Assembly (NCBI RefSeq): GCF_016902345.1
Contig: NZ_JACJLR010000006.1
Span: 1 to 64,000, forward strand
Reading direction: 5' to 3'
Source: Mediterraneibacter glycyrrhizinilyticus
GTDB lineage: Bacteria > Bacillota > Clostridia > Lachnospirales > Lachnospiraceae
Length of the DNA stretch: 64,000 bases
The position numbers were made by a program, and so were the translations under genes. Positions 34,878 to 42,932 of this stretch are shown here, piece after piece. Position 1 is the first letter of the stretch, and each line of letters starts with the position of its first letter. The notes under the pieces are model-generated. The model was not told the DNA's origin and did no database searches. It saw only the letters and a program-made list of their open reading frames with translations.

Positions 34878-36404
34878 TCACTCGTTTTCTTTTATCAGCA
34901 CAGCCTGATATGGCTGAAGCTTTATCGTCTTTCCGTCCATGTCTGTCTCTTCCAGATTTCCCCAGATCGGTACCATCCCCGTATTGGGAAGGGTCTCTGT
35001 TCTTTCTTCTCCCGAGAAGTTGAACAGACAATATATGGATTCTTCTTCCGTAAATCTCCGGTATGCGATCACATCGTCCCCGGATCCCACCGGCTCGATA
35101 TTTCCTTCGATCAAAGTCCGGCTGTAAGGTCCATGCTGGCGGAAGGCGATCATTTCCTTATAAAATTCATAGATACTTCCCGTCTTCCCCTTCTGTTCCT
35201 CTGCATTGATCTTCGGATATTCCTCCGTCATGTCAAGCCATGGCGTTCCCTCTGTAAATCCGCCGTACTTTTCCGCATTCCACGGGAACGGAGTCCTTGC
35301 ATTGTCCCTGCTCCTCAAGTTCACGATCCGGAGCGCCTCCTCCTCGGTGAGTCCTTCCTCAAGAGATCTCTGATACTGATCGATGCTGGAAAGGTCGTTG
35401 AACTGATCCATGGACGTCCTCTCAAAGTTCACCATCCCCAGTTCCTGTCCCTGATAGATGAAGGGCACGCCTCTTAAAAAGAAATACATCGCTCCCATCA
35501 TCTTCACCGTCCACGGCAGCCGTTTGAACCACTCGCTCCCGGAGGCGATATCCAGGTCCGCATAGCGGAAATCAAAGATCATATCAAAATATCCGTTTTC
35601 GCCGATGAACTCCTCCATCTTCTCATACGGCACGCCTGCCGCTTCCGCCACGGTCACGCACTTGTGACGGGCAAACGTCTCCTCTTTAAGTTCGGTGAGG
35701 AACTCCCCGATGCCGGGCATATTTCTCGTTGCCTTCGCACATTTCGCAAGCCCGTCCGCTCCGTCCGGCTCCCTGTCGGCCCATGTCAGATCTTTCTTGA
35801 TAAATGAGATGGCGTCGATGCGGAACCCTGCGATCCCCCGGTCAAGCCACCAGTTGACCATATCGAAAAGGACTTTTCTCAGCTCTTCATTTTCCCAGTT
35901 CAGATCGGGCTGCTTCTTTCCGAAGGTGTGGTAATAATATTCATCCCGCCCGGGAACCTTCTCCCAGACACTTCCTCCAAAGATGGATCTCCAGTTGTTC
36001 GGCCTTTTTGTCCCCTCTTTAAAGATGTAGTAATCATGGTATCTGCTCTCCGGATCTTCCAGCGCTTTCTGAAACCATTCATGCTCATCGGAACTGTGGT
36101 TGATCACCAGGTCCATCATGATCTTAATGTCTCTCTTATCCGCCTCCCGGATCAGTTCATCCAGATCGTCCATATCCCCGAATTCCGGCGCCAGCGCCAT
36201 ATAATCCGACACATCATAGCCGTTGTCATCCATGGGCGACTGATAGACCGGGCAGATCCACAGCATCGTCACCCCAAGGTCCTTAAGATAATCCAGCTTC
36301 TCTGTGATCCCCCGGATATCTCCGATCCCGTCGCCGTTGCTGTCCCGGAAACTTTTGGGATAGATCTGATAGATCACCTCATCCTGCCACCATTTCTTCG
36401 TCAT
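34878..36404 (-). CDS. GH13 alpha-glucosidase / phospho-alpha-glucosidase with internal deletion
   Basis: A 508-residue GH13 protein of the oligo-1,6-glucosidase/trehalose-6-phosphate hydrolase group, usually about 550 residues. Conserved regions I (DLVINHSSDEHEW), II with the nucleophile (GFRIDAISFI) and III with the Glu (TVAEAAGVP) are present. Region IV (normally FLENHDQPR, with the third catalytic Asp) is absent: the chain goes straight from GSEWFKRLPWTVK to MMGAMYFFLRGVPFIYQG, an in-frame loss of about 45 residues at 35496-35505. The enzyme should therefore be inactive. Start at the ATG after GGAGAG; it overlaps the end of the HAD remnant. Together with the broken PTS gene downstream it indicates a decaying alpha-glucoside operon. 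Confidence 0.85.
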   Translation of the reverse strand: MTKKWWQDEVIYQIYPKSFRDSNGDGIGDIRGITEKLDYLKDLGVTMLWICPVYQSPMDDNGYDVSDYMALAPEFGDMDDLDELIREADKRDIKIMMDLVINHSSDEHEWFQKALEDPESRYHDYYIFKEGTKRPNNWRSIFGGSVWEKVPGRDEYYYHTFGKKQPDLNWENEELRKVLFDMVNWWLDRGIAGFRIDAISFIKKDLTWADREPDGADGLAKCAKATRNMPGIGEFLTELKEETFARHKCVTVAEAAGVPYEKMEEFIGENGYFDMIFDFRYADLDIASGSEWFKRLPWTVKMMGAMYFFLRGVPFIYQGQELGMVNFERTSMDQFNDLSSIDQYQRSLEEGLTEEEALRIVNLRSRDNARTPFPWNAEKYGGFTEGTPWLDMTEEYPKINAEEQKGKTGSIYEFYKEMIAFRQHGPYSRTLIEGNIEPVGSGDDVIAYRRFTEEESIYCLFNFSGEERTETLPNTGMVPIWGNLEETDMDGKTIKLQPYQAVLIKENE

Positions 36405-36405
36405 C

Positions 36406-37006
36406 TCATGCTCTCCTTTCCTCCGCTTTTTTCTCTCTGCTTTCTCCTGTACCGTTCTCTCCGGAGATGATCCCCCGTCTCTTCAATTCTCTGTATATAC
36501 CGTCATCCATCGGGCTCTCGCACACAGCGTCAGCGCACTCTGTCAGTTTCCGGCTTCCGCTGCGGACGGCGATCCCTGTTCCTGACGCTTTGAGCATATC
36601 CACGTCGTTGTCCCCGTCCCCGAAACTCATGCTCTTCTCCCTGCTGATCTTCAGATACCGGTTCAAAAACTCCACCGCAGTTCCCTTCCCGCAGTGTTTC
36701 GGGAGAAGTTCAATGTACCACTGTCCGTTCCATTCCTTTTGCTGCGCTGTCTCCGTCTCTTTTTCAAACTGTTCCCGGACCTGGTCGATCTCTTCTTCTT
36801 TTCCCAGCAGGCAGATCTTGTGTATCTTTCCACATGCCTTCCACAGATCAGAAAAGTTATCCTCATAGGAAATCCTGTTTTCCTCCTGAAACCGTTTCCT
36901 GTCCGCGCCTTCCGGAATTTTGTATCGCTTCTTTTGCACTGTCCGGGATCCCGTACCGCTCGTCCCTGAGCGTGCCGTCTATATCAAGATAAATGATCTC
37001 GGTCAC
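36406..37006 (-). pseudogene. HAD-superfamily (Cof-type) phosphatase, internally deleted and frameshifted
   Basis: The N-terminal piece (GTG at 37006, after GAGGG) reads TEIIYLDIDGTLRDERYGIPDSAKEAIQ, with the DxDGT nucleophile motif, and then leaves the HAD sequence near 36940. The C-terminal piece continues in another frame with ISYEDNFSDLWKACGKIHKICLLG and SFGDGDNDVDMLKASGTGIAV, the final metal-binding motif of Cof-like enzymes. About half of the cap domain and the Thr motif are missing between them. Both halves together cover about 200 residues, against about 265 for the family. Not expected to be active. Confidence 0.8.
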
Positions 37007-37075
37007 TGTTATCCCTCTTTTCTGACCTCTGTTTCTGATCTCTTTGTTTTCTTTCATGAGCAATACTAGCAGAAA

Positions 37076-37101
37076 ACAAAAAGCCATTCAATAGAATGGC
37101 C
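37076..37101 (-). terminator. Terminator-like hairpin just after the promoter of the decayed operon
   Basis: On the minus strand GCCATTC-tatt-GAATGGC is followed by TTTTTG. It lies downstream of the promoter at 37142-37170 and upstream of the HAD gene, so it can act as an attenuator or as the end of the regulator transcript. Confidence 0.7.
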
Positions 37102-37113
37102 TTCGTTAAGATT

Positions 37114-37170
37114 TATGTACACCTTTTGTACATACTTTCATATTTTAAATTTTTGTACACTTATTTTCAA
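37114..37170 (-). promoter_or_regulatory. Promoter with TATGTACA-N5-TGTACATA operator
   Basis: On the minus strand TTGAAA (37165-37170), 17-bp spacer and TAAAAT (37142-37147). TATGTACA-cctttTGTACATA (37114-37134), a perfect palindrome, covers the expected start; a further GTGTACA lies in the spacer (37154-37160). The binding protein could be one of the nearby RpiR or LacI regulators. Confidence 0.65.
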
Positions 37171-37203
37171 AAAAATATTTTTTCACTGTATCCCGCTTTT
37201 TCT

Positions 37204-37566
37204 TCACTTCATCGAGAGATAATTTCGATAGGAAAGATAGAGAAATTCGATCAGGATAAAATAGGGCGTCGCAATCTCATATTCTACATCATATTCCACC
37301 GGCATCTGTATAGAATTGATATACAGATTTTCGCTGCAGAGAGATGCCAGCGTATTGTTCTTCAATCGGGTGATGGAGACTGCCTGTACATGGTTCGTCC
37401 GCAGAGCACGCCCCAGTTCCACGACCGCCAGGGATTCCCCCGAGAGGGAGATCAGTATGACCAGATCCTCGTCTCCCGCCGTCTTCTGCAGCGCCCGGCA
37501 CATATCATGTCCGTGGATATGCACCATCTCCTTTACCGGGAGAAAGATCCTTTTCATCTCACTTGC
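37204..37566 (-). pseudogene. C-terminal SIS-domain remnant of a second RpiR regulator
   Basis: In a frame different from the gene before it, the sequence reads AASEMKRIFLPVKEMVHIHG, VILISLSGESLAVVELGRAL and ends IEFLYLSYRNYLSMK, the second half of an RpiR SIS domain. No helix-turn-helix part is present. Residue by residue it aligns with the middle and end of the SIS domain of the neighbour (AVAEEFKRIFLIFGKY), so a deletion appears to have joined the end of one RpiR gene to the middle of another. It has no ribosome binding site. Confidence 0.75.
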
Positions 37567-38273
37567 CGCCCTTGTCTGAGAAGAGCCGCTGCCATCTCGT
37601 AGGACTCTCTCTCCGTCTGATAGACGGTACGCGTCCCCACATACAGGTTTTCCTGGCACATCCTCGCCAGGGAATTGTTCGCCCATCTTGTAAGAGAGAG
37701 GGGCCGGATCTCCGCTCCCTGCACACATCTCATAACGCGGATCGCCTCGCTGCTCTCCCTGGACAAAGAGATCGCCACAAAAAGGTCATTCTCTTTGAAC
37801 CGTTCTCTGGCAAACTCTACCTCTCCGAGATCAAAAAGATCCACACAGTATTTCCCGAAGATCAGGAAGATCCGCTTGAATTCTTCCGCTACCGCTTTCT
37901 GCTCATTTCCGGAACCATAGAGGTAGATCGTATCCGCACCCGCGATCATGCGGCACACCTGGGAATAGTCGTGTTTCTTCGGTTCATCGATCACGGCGTG
38001 GTAGTGGTCCAGGACATCGCTCATGCCAAACGACATATCATTCCTGCTCCCCTGTTCTTCCTCCAGCAGAAGCCGGAATTCGGCAAACGTCCCGATCCCC
38101 AGCTTTTTCATAAAGCGCACCAGCGTCGTCCTGGATATGTTGAGAAAAGAGGAAAGCTGGGTGCTGTTCATCTCCCGGACCGCCTTCTTTTCCCGGAATA
38201 TCGTGTTGGCGATCTCCCGATCATTTGCCGTGAGCAGATCATAATTTTTATTGATCAGTGCTTCAAGACGCAT
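37554..38273 (-). CDS. MurR/RpiR-family regulator, 3' end altered by deletion
   Basis: About 239 residues. The HTH (EMNSTQLSSFLNISRTTLVRFMKKLGIGTFAEFRLLL, about 32-68) and most of the SIS domain (TIYLYGSGNEQKAVAEEFKRIF, LFVAISLSRESSEAIRVMRC) are intact. The last conserved stretch is ESYEMAAALL; then a foreign RQGRQVR and the stop follow because the frame runs into the neighbouring RpiR remnant. The final helix of the SIS domain is thus missing, which may reduce dimerisation. AGGAGG six bases before 38273 decides the start. Likely regulator of the adjacent alpha-glucoside operon. Confidence 0.8.
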   Translation of the reverse strand: MRLEALINKNYDLLTANDREIANTIFREKKAVREMNSTQLSSFLNISRTTLVRFMKKLGIGTFAEFRLLLEEEQGSRNDMSFGMSDVLDHYHAVIDEPKKHDYSQVCRMIAGADTIYLYGSGNEQKAVAEEFKRIFLIFGKYCVDLFDLGEVEFARERFKENDLFVAISLSRESSEAIRVMRCVQGAEIRPLSLTRWANNSLARMCQENLYVGTRTVYQTERESYEMAAALLRQGRQVR

Positions 38274-38329
38274 CTTCTTCCTCCTGCTCCTCAAAATTCA
38301 GCTTACTCACCATCCTGCGCGCCATCTTC

Positions 38330-39418
38330 CTAATTCACCATCCGGAAACCAAGCTTCATCTCGACCGGTATCTTCTCTCCCCACTCGATCACATCCAGGA
38401 GCAGTTCCGCCCCGCGGATCCCGCTCGTCTTATATCCGAAATGTACGGTAGGGATTCCTCCGGTCACCGCCTTCAGGAACTGGTTATCCCCGAATCCGGT
38501 CACACGGATTCCCGAGTTGTCCAGGATATACTGCATCCTGCCGCCGGAATGTTTCGCTCTTTCCGGCACTTTCCTCCTGCTGTAAGTAAGAAGGGCTTCG
38601 ATTGCCCCCGCCGCGATGGTGTCCGTGGCACAGGACAGGATCCGGATATCGCTGTGCTCCTCCAGAAGATCCAGCGCAGCCTTGTAGCCCGATTCCATGG
38701 TGAACTCTGCCTTTCTCGTACAGGTTTCCTCCAGCTCAATCCCTTCGGATCTAAGCCCTGCCCGGAATCCGTCTTCCCTTGCGACTCCCACCGCTTTATC
38801 CTCTTTTGTGACTCCGATGTATGCCACTTTTCCACAAACATGGAGTTCTTTTTCACACTCTCCGACCTCAGTGCACGCTTCATCCGCCTCTGCTCTCCAG
38901 TTTTTCAAAGTCGCAGCCACGGCTTTCCCCATTGCCTTTCCCGCCCCGTAGTCATCATGATAGATACAGTTGGCATACTTTGTATACTGTCCCACTACCA
39001 CCACGGGGACTTTCGAATTTTTTAGAAATCTCCTGTGTTCTGCGGTGATCACTGTACCGATCAGGATAATCCCGTCCACCGGATAATTCTCAAACAGCTT
39101 CAGATATGTGAGTTCTTTCCCCGGATCGTTGTCCGTACTGGCAAGGAGCATCTGATATCCTCTCGCCGAGAGCACCTGTTCGATCCCTGCCGTGACGCGG
39201 CTGATAGATTCCGAATTGATCTTCGGCACGACCACCCCGACAAGGCAGGCTTTTTTGGTCCGCAGGATCCTCGCCTGCGCCGAGGGCTGATATCCTGTCT
39301 CCTCGATCACTCTTCTGATCTGCTCTTTCTTCTTGTCACTGACATAACCGCCGTTTAAATATCTTGACACAGCCGCGCTCGACACTCCGGCGAGCTGCGC
39401 GATCTCCTTGATCGTCAT
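38330..39418 (-). CDS. LacI-family regulator (probable sucrose/alpha-glucoside repressor)
   Basis: A 362-residue regulator. The start MTIKEIAQLAGVSSAAVSRYLNGGYVS is a typical LacI HTH, with the hinge-helix region SAQARILRTKKACLVGVVVP, and a periplasmic-binding-protein-like sugar domain continues to the end (SCATDTIAAGAIEALL, VTGFGDNQFLKAVTGGIPTVHFGYKTSGIRGAELL). The longer frame upstream (to 39520) runs through non-coding sequence; GGATGGGG lies before 39418. A matching LacI-type operator is found at 32838-32853 in front of the sucrose PTS gene, which makes it a ScrR-like repressor by position. Confidence 0.88.
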   Translation of the reverse strand: MTIKEIAQLAGVSSAAVSRYLNGGYVSDKKKEQIRRVIEETGYQPSAQARILRTKKACLVGVVVPKINSESISRVTAGIEQVLSARGYQMLLASTDNDPGKELTYLKLFENYPVDGIILIGTVITAEHRRFLKNSKVPVVVVGQYTKYANCIYHDDYGAGKAMGKAVAATLKNWRAEADEACTEVGECEKELHVCGKVAYIGVTKEDKAVGVAREDGFRAGLRSEGIELEETCTRKAEFTMESGYKAALDLLEEHSDIRILSCATDTIAAGAIEALLTYSRRKVPERAKHSGGRMQYILDNSGIRVTGFGDNQFLKAVTGGIPTVHFGYKTSGIRGAELLLDVIEWGEKIPVEMKLGFRMVN

Positions 39419-39527
39419 ATGTTCCCCATCCTTCCGAATCACTCCGGCGCATTCAATATCTGCCATCGGGTATCCGCCATATACGGCAGTCCGCTGCTTC
39501 ATTGCCTCCGCGCCGTTCATCTGAAGT

Positions 39528-40760
39528 CTAGTTTAACATATTCTTCTTTTTCTGGACATACTCATCCATTGCATCTGCGATCATTTTTGAACATTTCACA
39601 GCTTCCACCACGGTCTTTGCCCCGGTCACCACATCTCCGGACGCGAAAATACCTTCCATTGTCGTCTCCCCTTTTTCGTCCGTCTTCAAAAGTCCCCTGC
39701 TGTCCACTTTGAGTTCCTTGTCCCTGTTCACAAGCCTGTCCTGAGGGCCCTGGGAGATGGAAATGATCACACTGTCCGCCGGCACGAACCGTGCGTTCTC
39801 CTCATGCCGGATCATCTCGCCGTCCTCGCCCCACTCCACATCGCAGACCATCAGCCCGTCGTCTTTGATCTCAATGGCAGTCTGAAGGAATTCGAACTGG
39901 ACCCCGTCGATCATGGCATATTCTACCTCTTTCGGAGATGCCGCCGGAACCTCTGTCACAGAATACACTGTGACGTACTGGGAACCTTTCCGGATCGCGG
40001 TCCTCGCCACATCCATAGCTGCATTTCCCGCGCCGATCACGACCACTCTCTCCCCGAGATCATATACATCCGGATTGTTCAGATAGTTGATCCCGTAATG
40101 CACATTTCCAAAGGTTTCTCCCGGTATGTTCAGCTTGTAAGGGCGCCATGTCCCTGTCCCGATAAAAACAGCGTCGTACCCGTCTTTTAGAAGGTCCTGG
40201 ATCCCCGTGGATCCGCCCAGGGCAAAGTTGGGACGGAACTTGATCCCCAGCTCTCTCATCTTCACATAATACCAGTCAAGGATCGACTTCGGGAGCCTGA
40301 ATTCAGGAATCCCGTACCGCAGGATCCCTCCGATCTTTTCCCGGATCTCGAACACAGTCACCCGGTATCCTCTGCACGCCATCAGGATCGCGATGGTGAT
40401 CCCCGCCGGACCGGCTCCTACGACTCCGATCCTGCTGCCGTTCCACGGCTTCTTCTCCAGCTTCATCTTGTCAAAACAGGTGTCCGAGATATAATTTTCG
40501 ATGGAAGAGATATGCACCGGTTCCCCTTTTATCCCTTTCACGCAGTGTCCCTCGCACTGTTTCTCGTGGTCGCACACCAGAGAACAGATGACTGATAATG
40601 GATTATTCTCAAACATCATCTCCGCCGCATCCGACATCTCCCCTCCCAGGAACATCTGGATCATCTGCGGGATAGGAGTGTTGATCGGACACCCCTCCCG
40701 GCATCTGGGCTTCTTACAGTTCAGACATCTCTTTGCTTCATCGATCGCATGTAATCCCAT
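39528..40760 (-). CDS. GltD-like NAD(P)/FAD oxidoreductase
   Basis: A 410-residue flavoprotein related to the small subunit of glutamate synthase and to NfnB/PreT-type proteins. The N terminus has a Cys-rich iron-sulfur part (RCLNCKKPRCREGCPINTPIP, then CSLVCDHEKQCEGHCVKG), followed by an FAD-binding GxGxxG (GVVGAGPAGITIAILMACRG, about residues 111-130) and an NAD(P)-binding one (VVVIGAGNAAMDVARTAIRKG, about 242-262). It lacks the large glutamate synthase partner in this window, so the substrate is open; electron transfer from NADPH is the family role. Start after AGGAGG at 40760. It is monocistronic here. Confidence 0.87.
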   Translation of the reverse strand: MGLHAIDEAKRCLNCKKPRCREGCPINTPIPQMIQMFLGGEMSDAAEMMFENNPLSVICSLVCDHEKQCEGHCVKGIKGEPVHISSIENYISDTCFDKMKLEKKPWNGSRIGVVGAGPAGITIAILMACRGYRVTVFEIREKIGGILRYGIPEFRLPKSILDWYYVKMRELGIKFRPNFALGGSTGIQDLLKDGYDAVFIGTGTWRPYKLNIPGETFGNVHYGINYLNNPDVYDLGERVVVIGAGNAAMDVARTAIRKGSQYVTVYSVTEVPAASPKEVEYAMIDGVQFEFLQTAIEIKDDGLMVCDVEWGEDGEMIRHEENARFVPADSVIISISQGPQDRLVNRDKELKVDSRGLLKTDEKGETTMEGIFASGDVVTGAKTVVEAVKCSKMIADAMDEYVQKKKNMLN

Positions 40761-41122
40761 ACTTCACTACCTCCTGAAAAATCTTGAATTCTGACCACCC
40801 TGCGGCAATACTGACACTCTTCACAGTTTCCTACTATTTAGTTTGACACGAAAAAGAATGAAGTCAATATTTGTTATATTATTAACTTCTCTGCCAAAGA
40901 ATTTACATGCGATTTTTTCTTTTTTTCTTCCATTCTTTTCTTTTTATCTTCTGATTTATCTGTGAGGATTTTTATTGTACCAAAAGAAAAACATATCTCC
41001 GGAAAATTTTCATTGAACACTGAGCAAAGTTTAACAATAGAACTTCTGCCCCCTCCGTGCGCCGCCGCAATACCTTAAAGCGCAAAAAAGGGACAGGTTT
41101 CCCTGTCCCTCACTTTTAACTG
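40761..41122. other. Intergenic region between the GltD-like gene and phosphoglucomutase
   Basis: About 360 bases, AT-rich in the middle, no gene. It must hold the promoter of the GltD-like gene (no clear consensus; TTGACT near 40860 is a weak candidate) and contains the phosphoglucomutase terminator listed separately. Confidence 0.5.
41084..41109 (-). terminator. Terminator of the phosphoglucomutase gene
   Basis: On the minus strand GGGACAGG-gaaa-CCTGTCCC is followed by six T, 14 bases past the stop codon. Confidence 0.9.
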
Positions 41123-42805
41123 TTATGCCATGATTGGCTTGAGCGCCTCAGCAAGCTTGTCCTTCTCAGCCTGAGCTTCTGCAAGGTCTTTTCCAAGTGT
41201 TGTGTAGTAGATCTTAATCTTCGGCTCTGTTCCTGACGGGCGAACGATGACTGTCTCATTGTTCTCCAATTTGTAGATCAGGACGTTCGCTGACGGAAGT
41301 CCTGTCTCTTCCGGTTTCGTGTAATCTGTCACGCTGACAACTTTGTATCCTGCGATCTCACTGAGCGGATTCTCACGAAGGCCTGTCATGATGCCGGCCA
41401 TCTTGTCCATTCCGCTTAATCCCGGGAATTCAAAGCTGTCTACCTTGTTGAGGTAGCGACCGTACTGTGCGTAGATCTCTTCCATTCTCTGTTTCAGTGA
41501 ACTTCCGATGCTCCTGTAATAAGCAGCCATCTCGCAGATCAGCATAGAGCCGATGACAGCATCCTTATCACGCACATACGGTCCTGCAAGGTATCCGTAG
41601 CTCTCCTCGAAACCGAAGATGAAGCGGTCAACCTCTCCGGCCTCTTCCAGCTGAGCGATCTGATCCCCGATCCATTTGAATCCGGTCAGCACGCTTCTTA
41701 ACTCTACTCCGTAGTGCTCCGCCACTGCATCTGCCAGCGGTGTGGATACGATGGATTTCACTGCCACTGCCTTCTCCGGCATCGTTCCCTTCTCAATACG
41801 ACCTGCGCAGATGTAATCCAGAAGAAGGACTCCGACTTCGTTTCCGCTTACCAGCTCATAGGAACCATCCGGGCATTTCATCGCGATACCTACACGGTCC
41901 GCATCCGGATCTGTCGCCAGCATCAGATCAGCGCCTGTCTCCTTCGCCAGATTCAGCCCCTGTTCCAGAGCCTCGAAGATCTCCGGGTTCGGATAGCTGC
42001 ATGTTGTAAAGTAACCGTTCGGATACTCCTGATCCGGAACAATAGTGATATCTGTGATCCCGATGTCTTTTAACACCTGTGTCACCGGCACAAGCCCGGA
42101 ACCGTTCAGCGGGCTGTATACCAGTTTCAGACCTGCCGTCTTGCAAAGGCCCGGACGCACCTGTCTTGACTCGATCGCATCGTAGAGAGCCCTCTTGCAG
42201 TCGTCTTCTACGAAACGGATCAGTCCGTCCTCAACGCCCTGTGCGAAGGAAACATATTTTGCTCCTGTCAGGACATCTGTCTTCTGGATCTCCTCATATA
42301 CGATCGCAGCCGCATCATCTGTCATCTGGCATCCATCCGGTCCATAAGCTTTATAACCATTGTATTTTGCCGGGTTATGCGAAGCTGTTACCATGATACC
42401 TGCGTTGCAGTTATAGTAACGTGTCGCAAAGGAAAGTGCCGGTACGGGCATCAGCGCATCGTAGATCCTTACCTTGATCCCGTTTGCTGCCAAAACGCCT
42501 GCGGCAGTCTTTGCAAAAACGTCACTCTTCAGACGACTGTCATAGCTGATCGCAACAGTCTGAGTGCCGCCCTGTGTCTTTACCCAGTTTGCAAGTCCCT
42601 GCGTTGCCTGACGCACCACATAGATGTTCATGCGATTCGTTCCTGCTCCCAGCACACCGCGGAGTCCCGCAGTTCCGAACTTCAGTGCGACTGCGAAACG
42701 ATCTTTGATCTCCTCGTCATTGCCCTCGATCCTTGACAATTCCGGGTTCAGATCTGGATCTTCAAGATCTGCTTCAAGCCAGCGCTTATACTCTTCCTGA
42801 TACAT
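41123..42805 (-). CDS. pgcA: Phosphoglucomutase / phosphosugar mutase
   Basis: A 560-residue enzyme of the alpha-D-phosphohexomutase family, PgcA type. It interconverts glucose-1-phosphate and glucose-6-phosphate. Seen: the phosphoserine loop GIMVTASHNPAKYNGYK (about 135-151), the metal loop ATDPDADRVGIA (about 290-301), the sugar-binding GFEESYGYL and the C-terminal phosphate loop RPSGTEPKIKIYY. Start at 42805 after AGGAGTGG. Its place beside two GH94 phosphorylases, and with glgP also in the window, fits channelling of glucose-1-phosphate into glycolysis. Confidence 0.95.
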   Translation of the reverse strand: MYQEEYKRWLEADLEDPDLNPELSRIEGNDEEIKDRFAVALKFGTAGLRGVLGAGTNRMNIYVVRQATQGLANWVKTQGGTQTVAISYDSRLKSDVFAKTAAGVLAANGIKVRIYDALMPVPALSFATRYYNCNAGIMVTASHNPAKYNGYKAYGPDGCQMTDDAAAIVYEEIQKTDVLTGAKYVSFAQGVEDGLIRFVEDDCKRALYDAIESRQVRPGLCKTAGLKLVYSPLNGSGLVPVTQVLKDIGITDITIVPDQEYPNGYFTTCSYPNPEIFEALEQGLNLAKETGADLMLATDPDADRVGIAMKCPDGSYELVSGNEVGVLLLDYICAGRIEKGTMPEKAVAVKSIVSTPLADAVAEHYGVELRSVLTGFKWIGDQIAQLEEAGEVDRFIFGFEESYGYLAGPYVRDKDAVIGSMLICEMAAYYRSIGSSLKQRMEEIYAQYGRYLNKVDSFEFPGLSGMDKMAGIMTGLRENPLSEIAGYKVVSVTDYTKPEETGLPSANVLIYKLENNETVIVRPSGTEPKIKIYYTTLGKDLAEAQAEKDKLAEALKPIMA

Positions 42806-42858
42806 TTTTACCACTCCTAATACTTTCTTTTTGTGTAAAAATAACAACACTTATAGAT

Positions 42859-42887
42859 AATATAACATGTTTGGAGCGGAACGGCAA
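42859..42887 (-). promoter_or_regulatory. Phosphoglucomutase promoter
   Basis: On the minus strand TTGCCG (42882-42887), 17-bp spacer, TATATT (42859-42864), about 50 bases before the start codon. Confidence 0.6.
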
Positions 42888-42932
42888 TCATTCTATGAAT
42901 TACTTTTGCAGCAAAAGCCTTCATTTTTTGTA

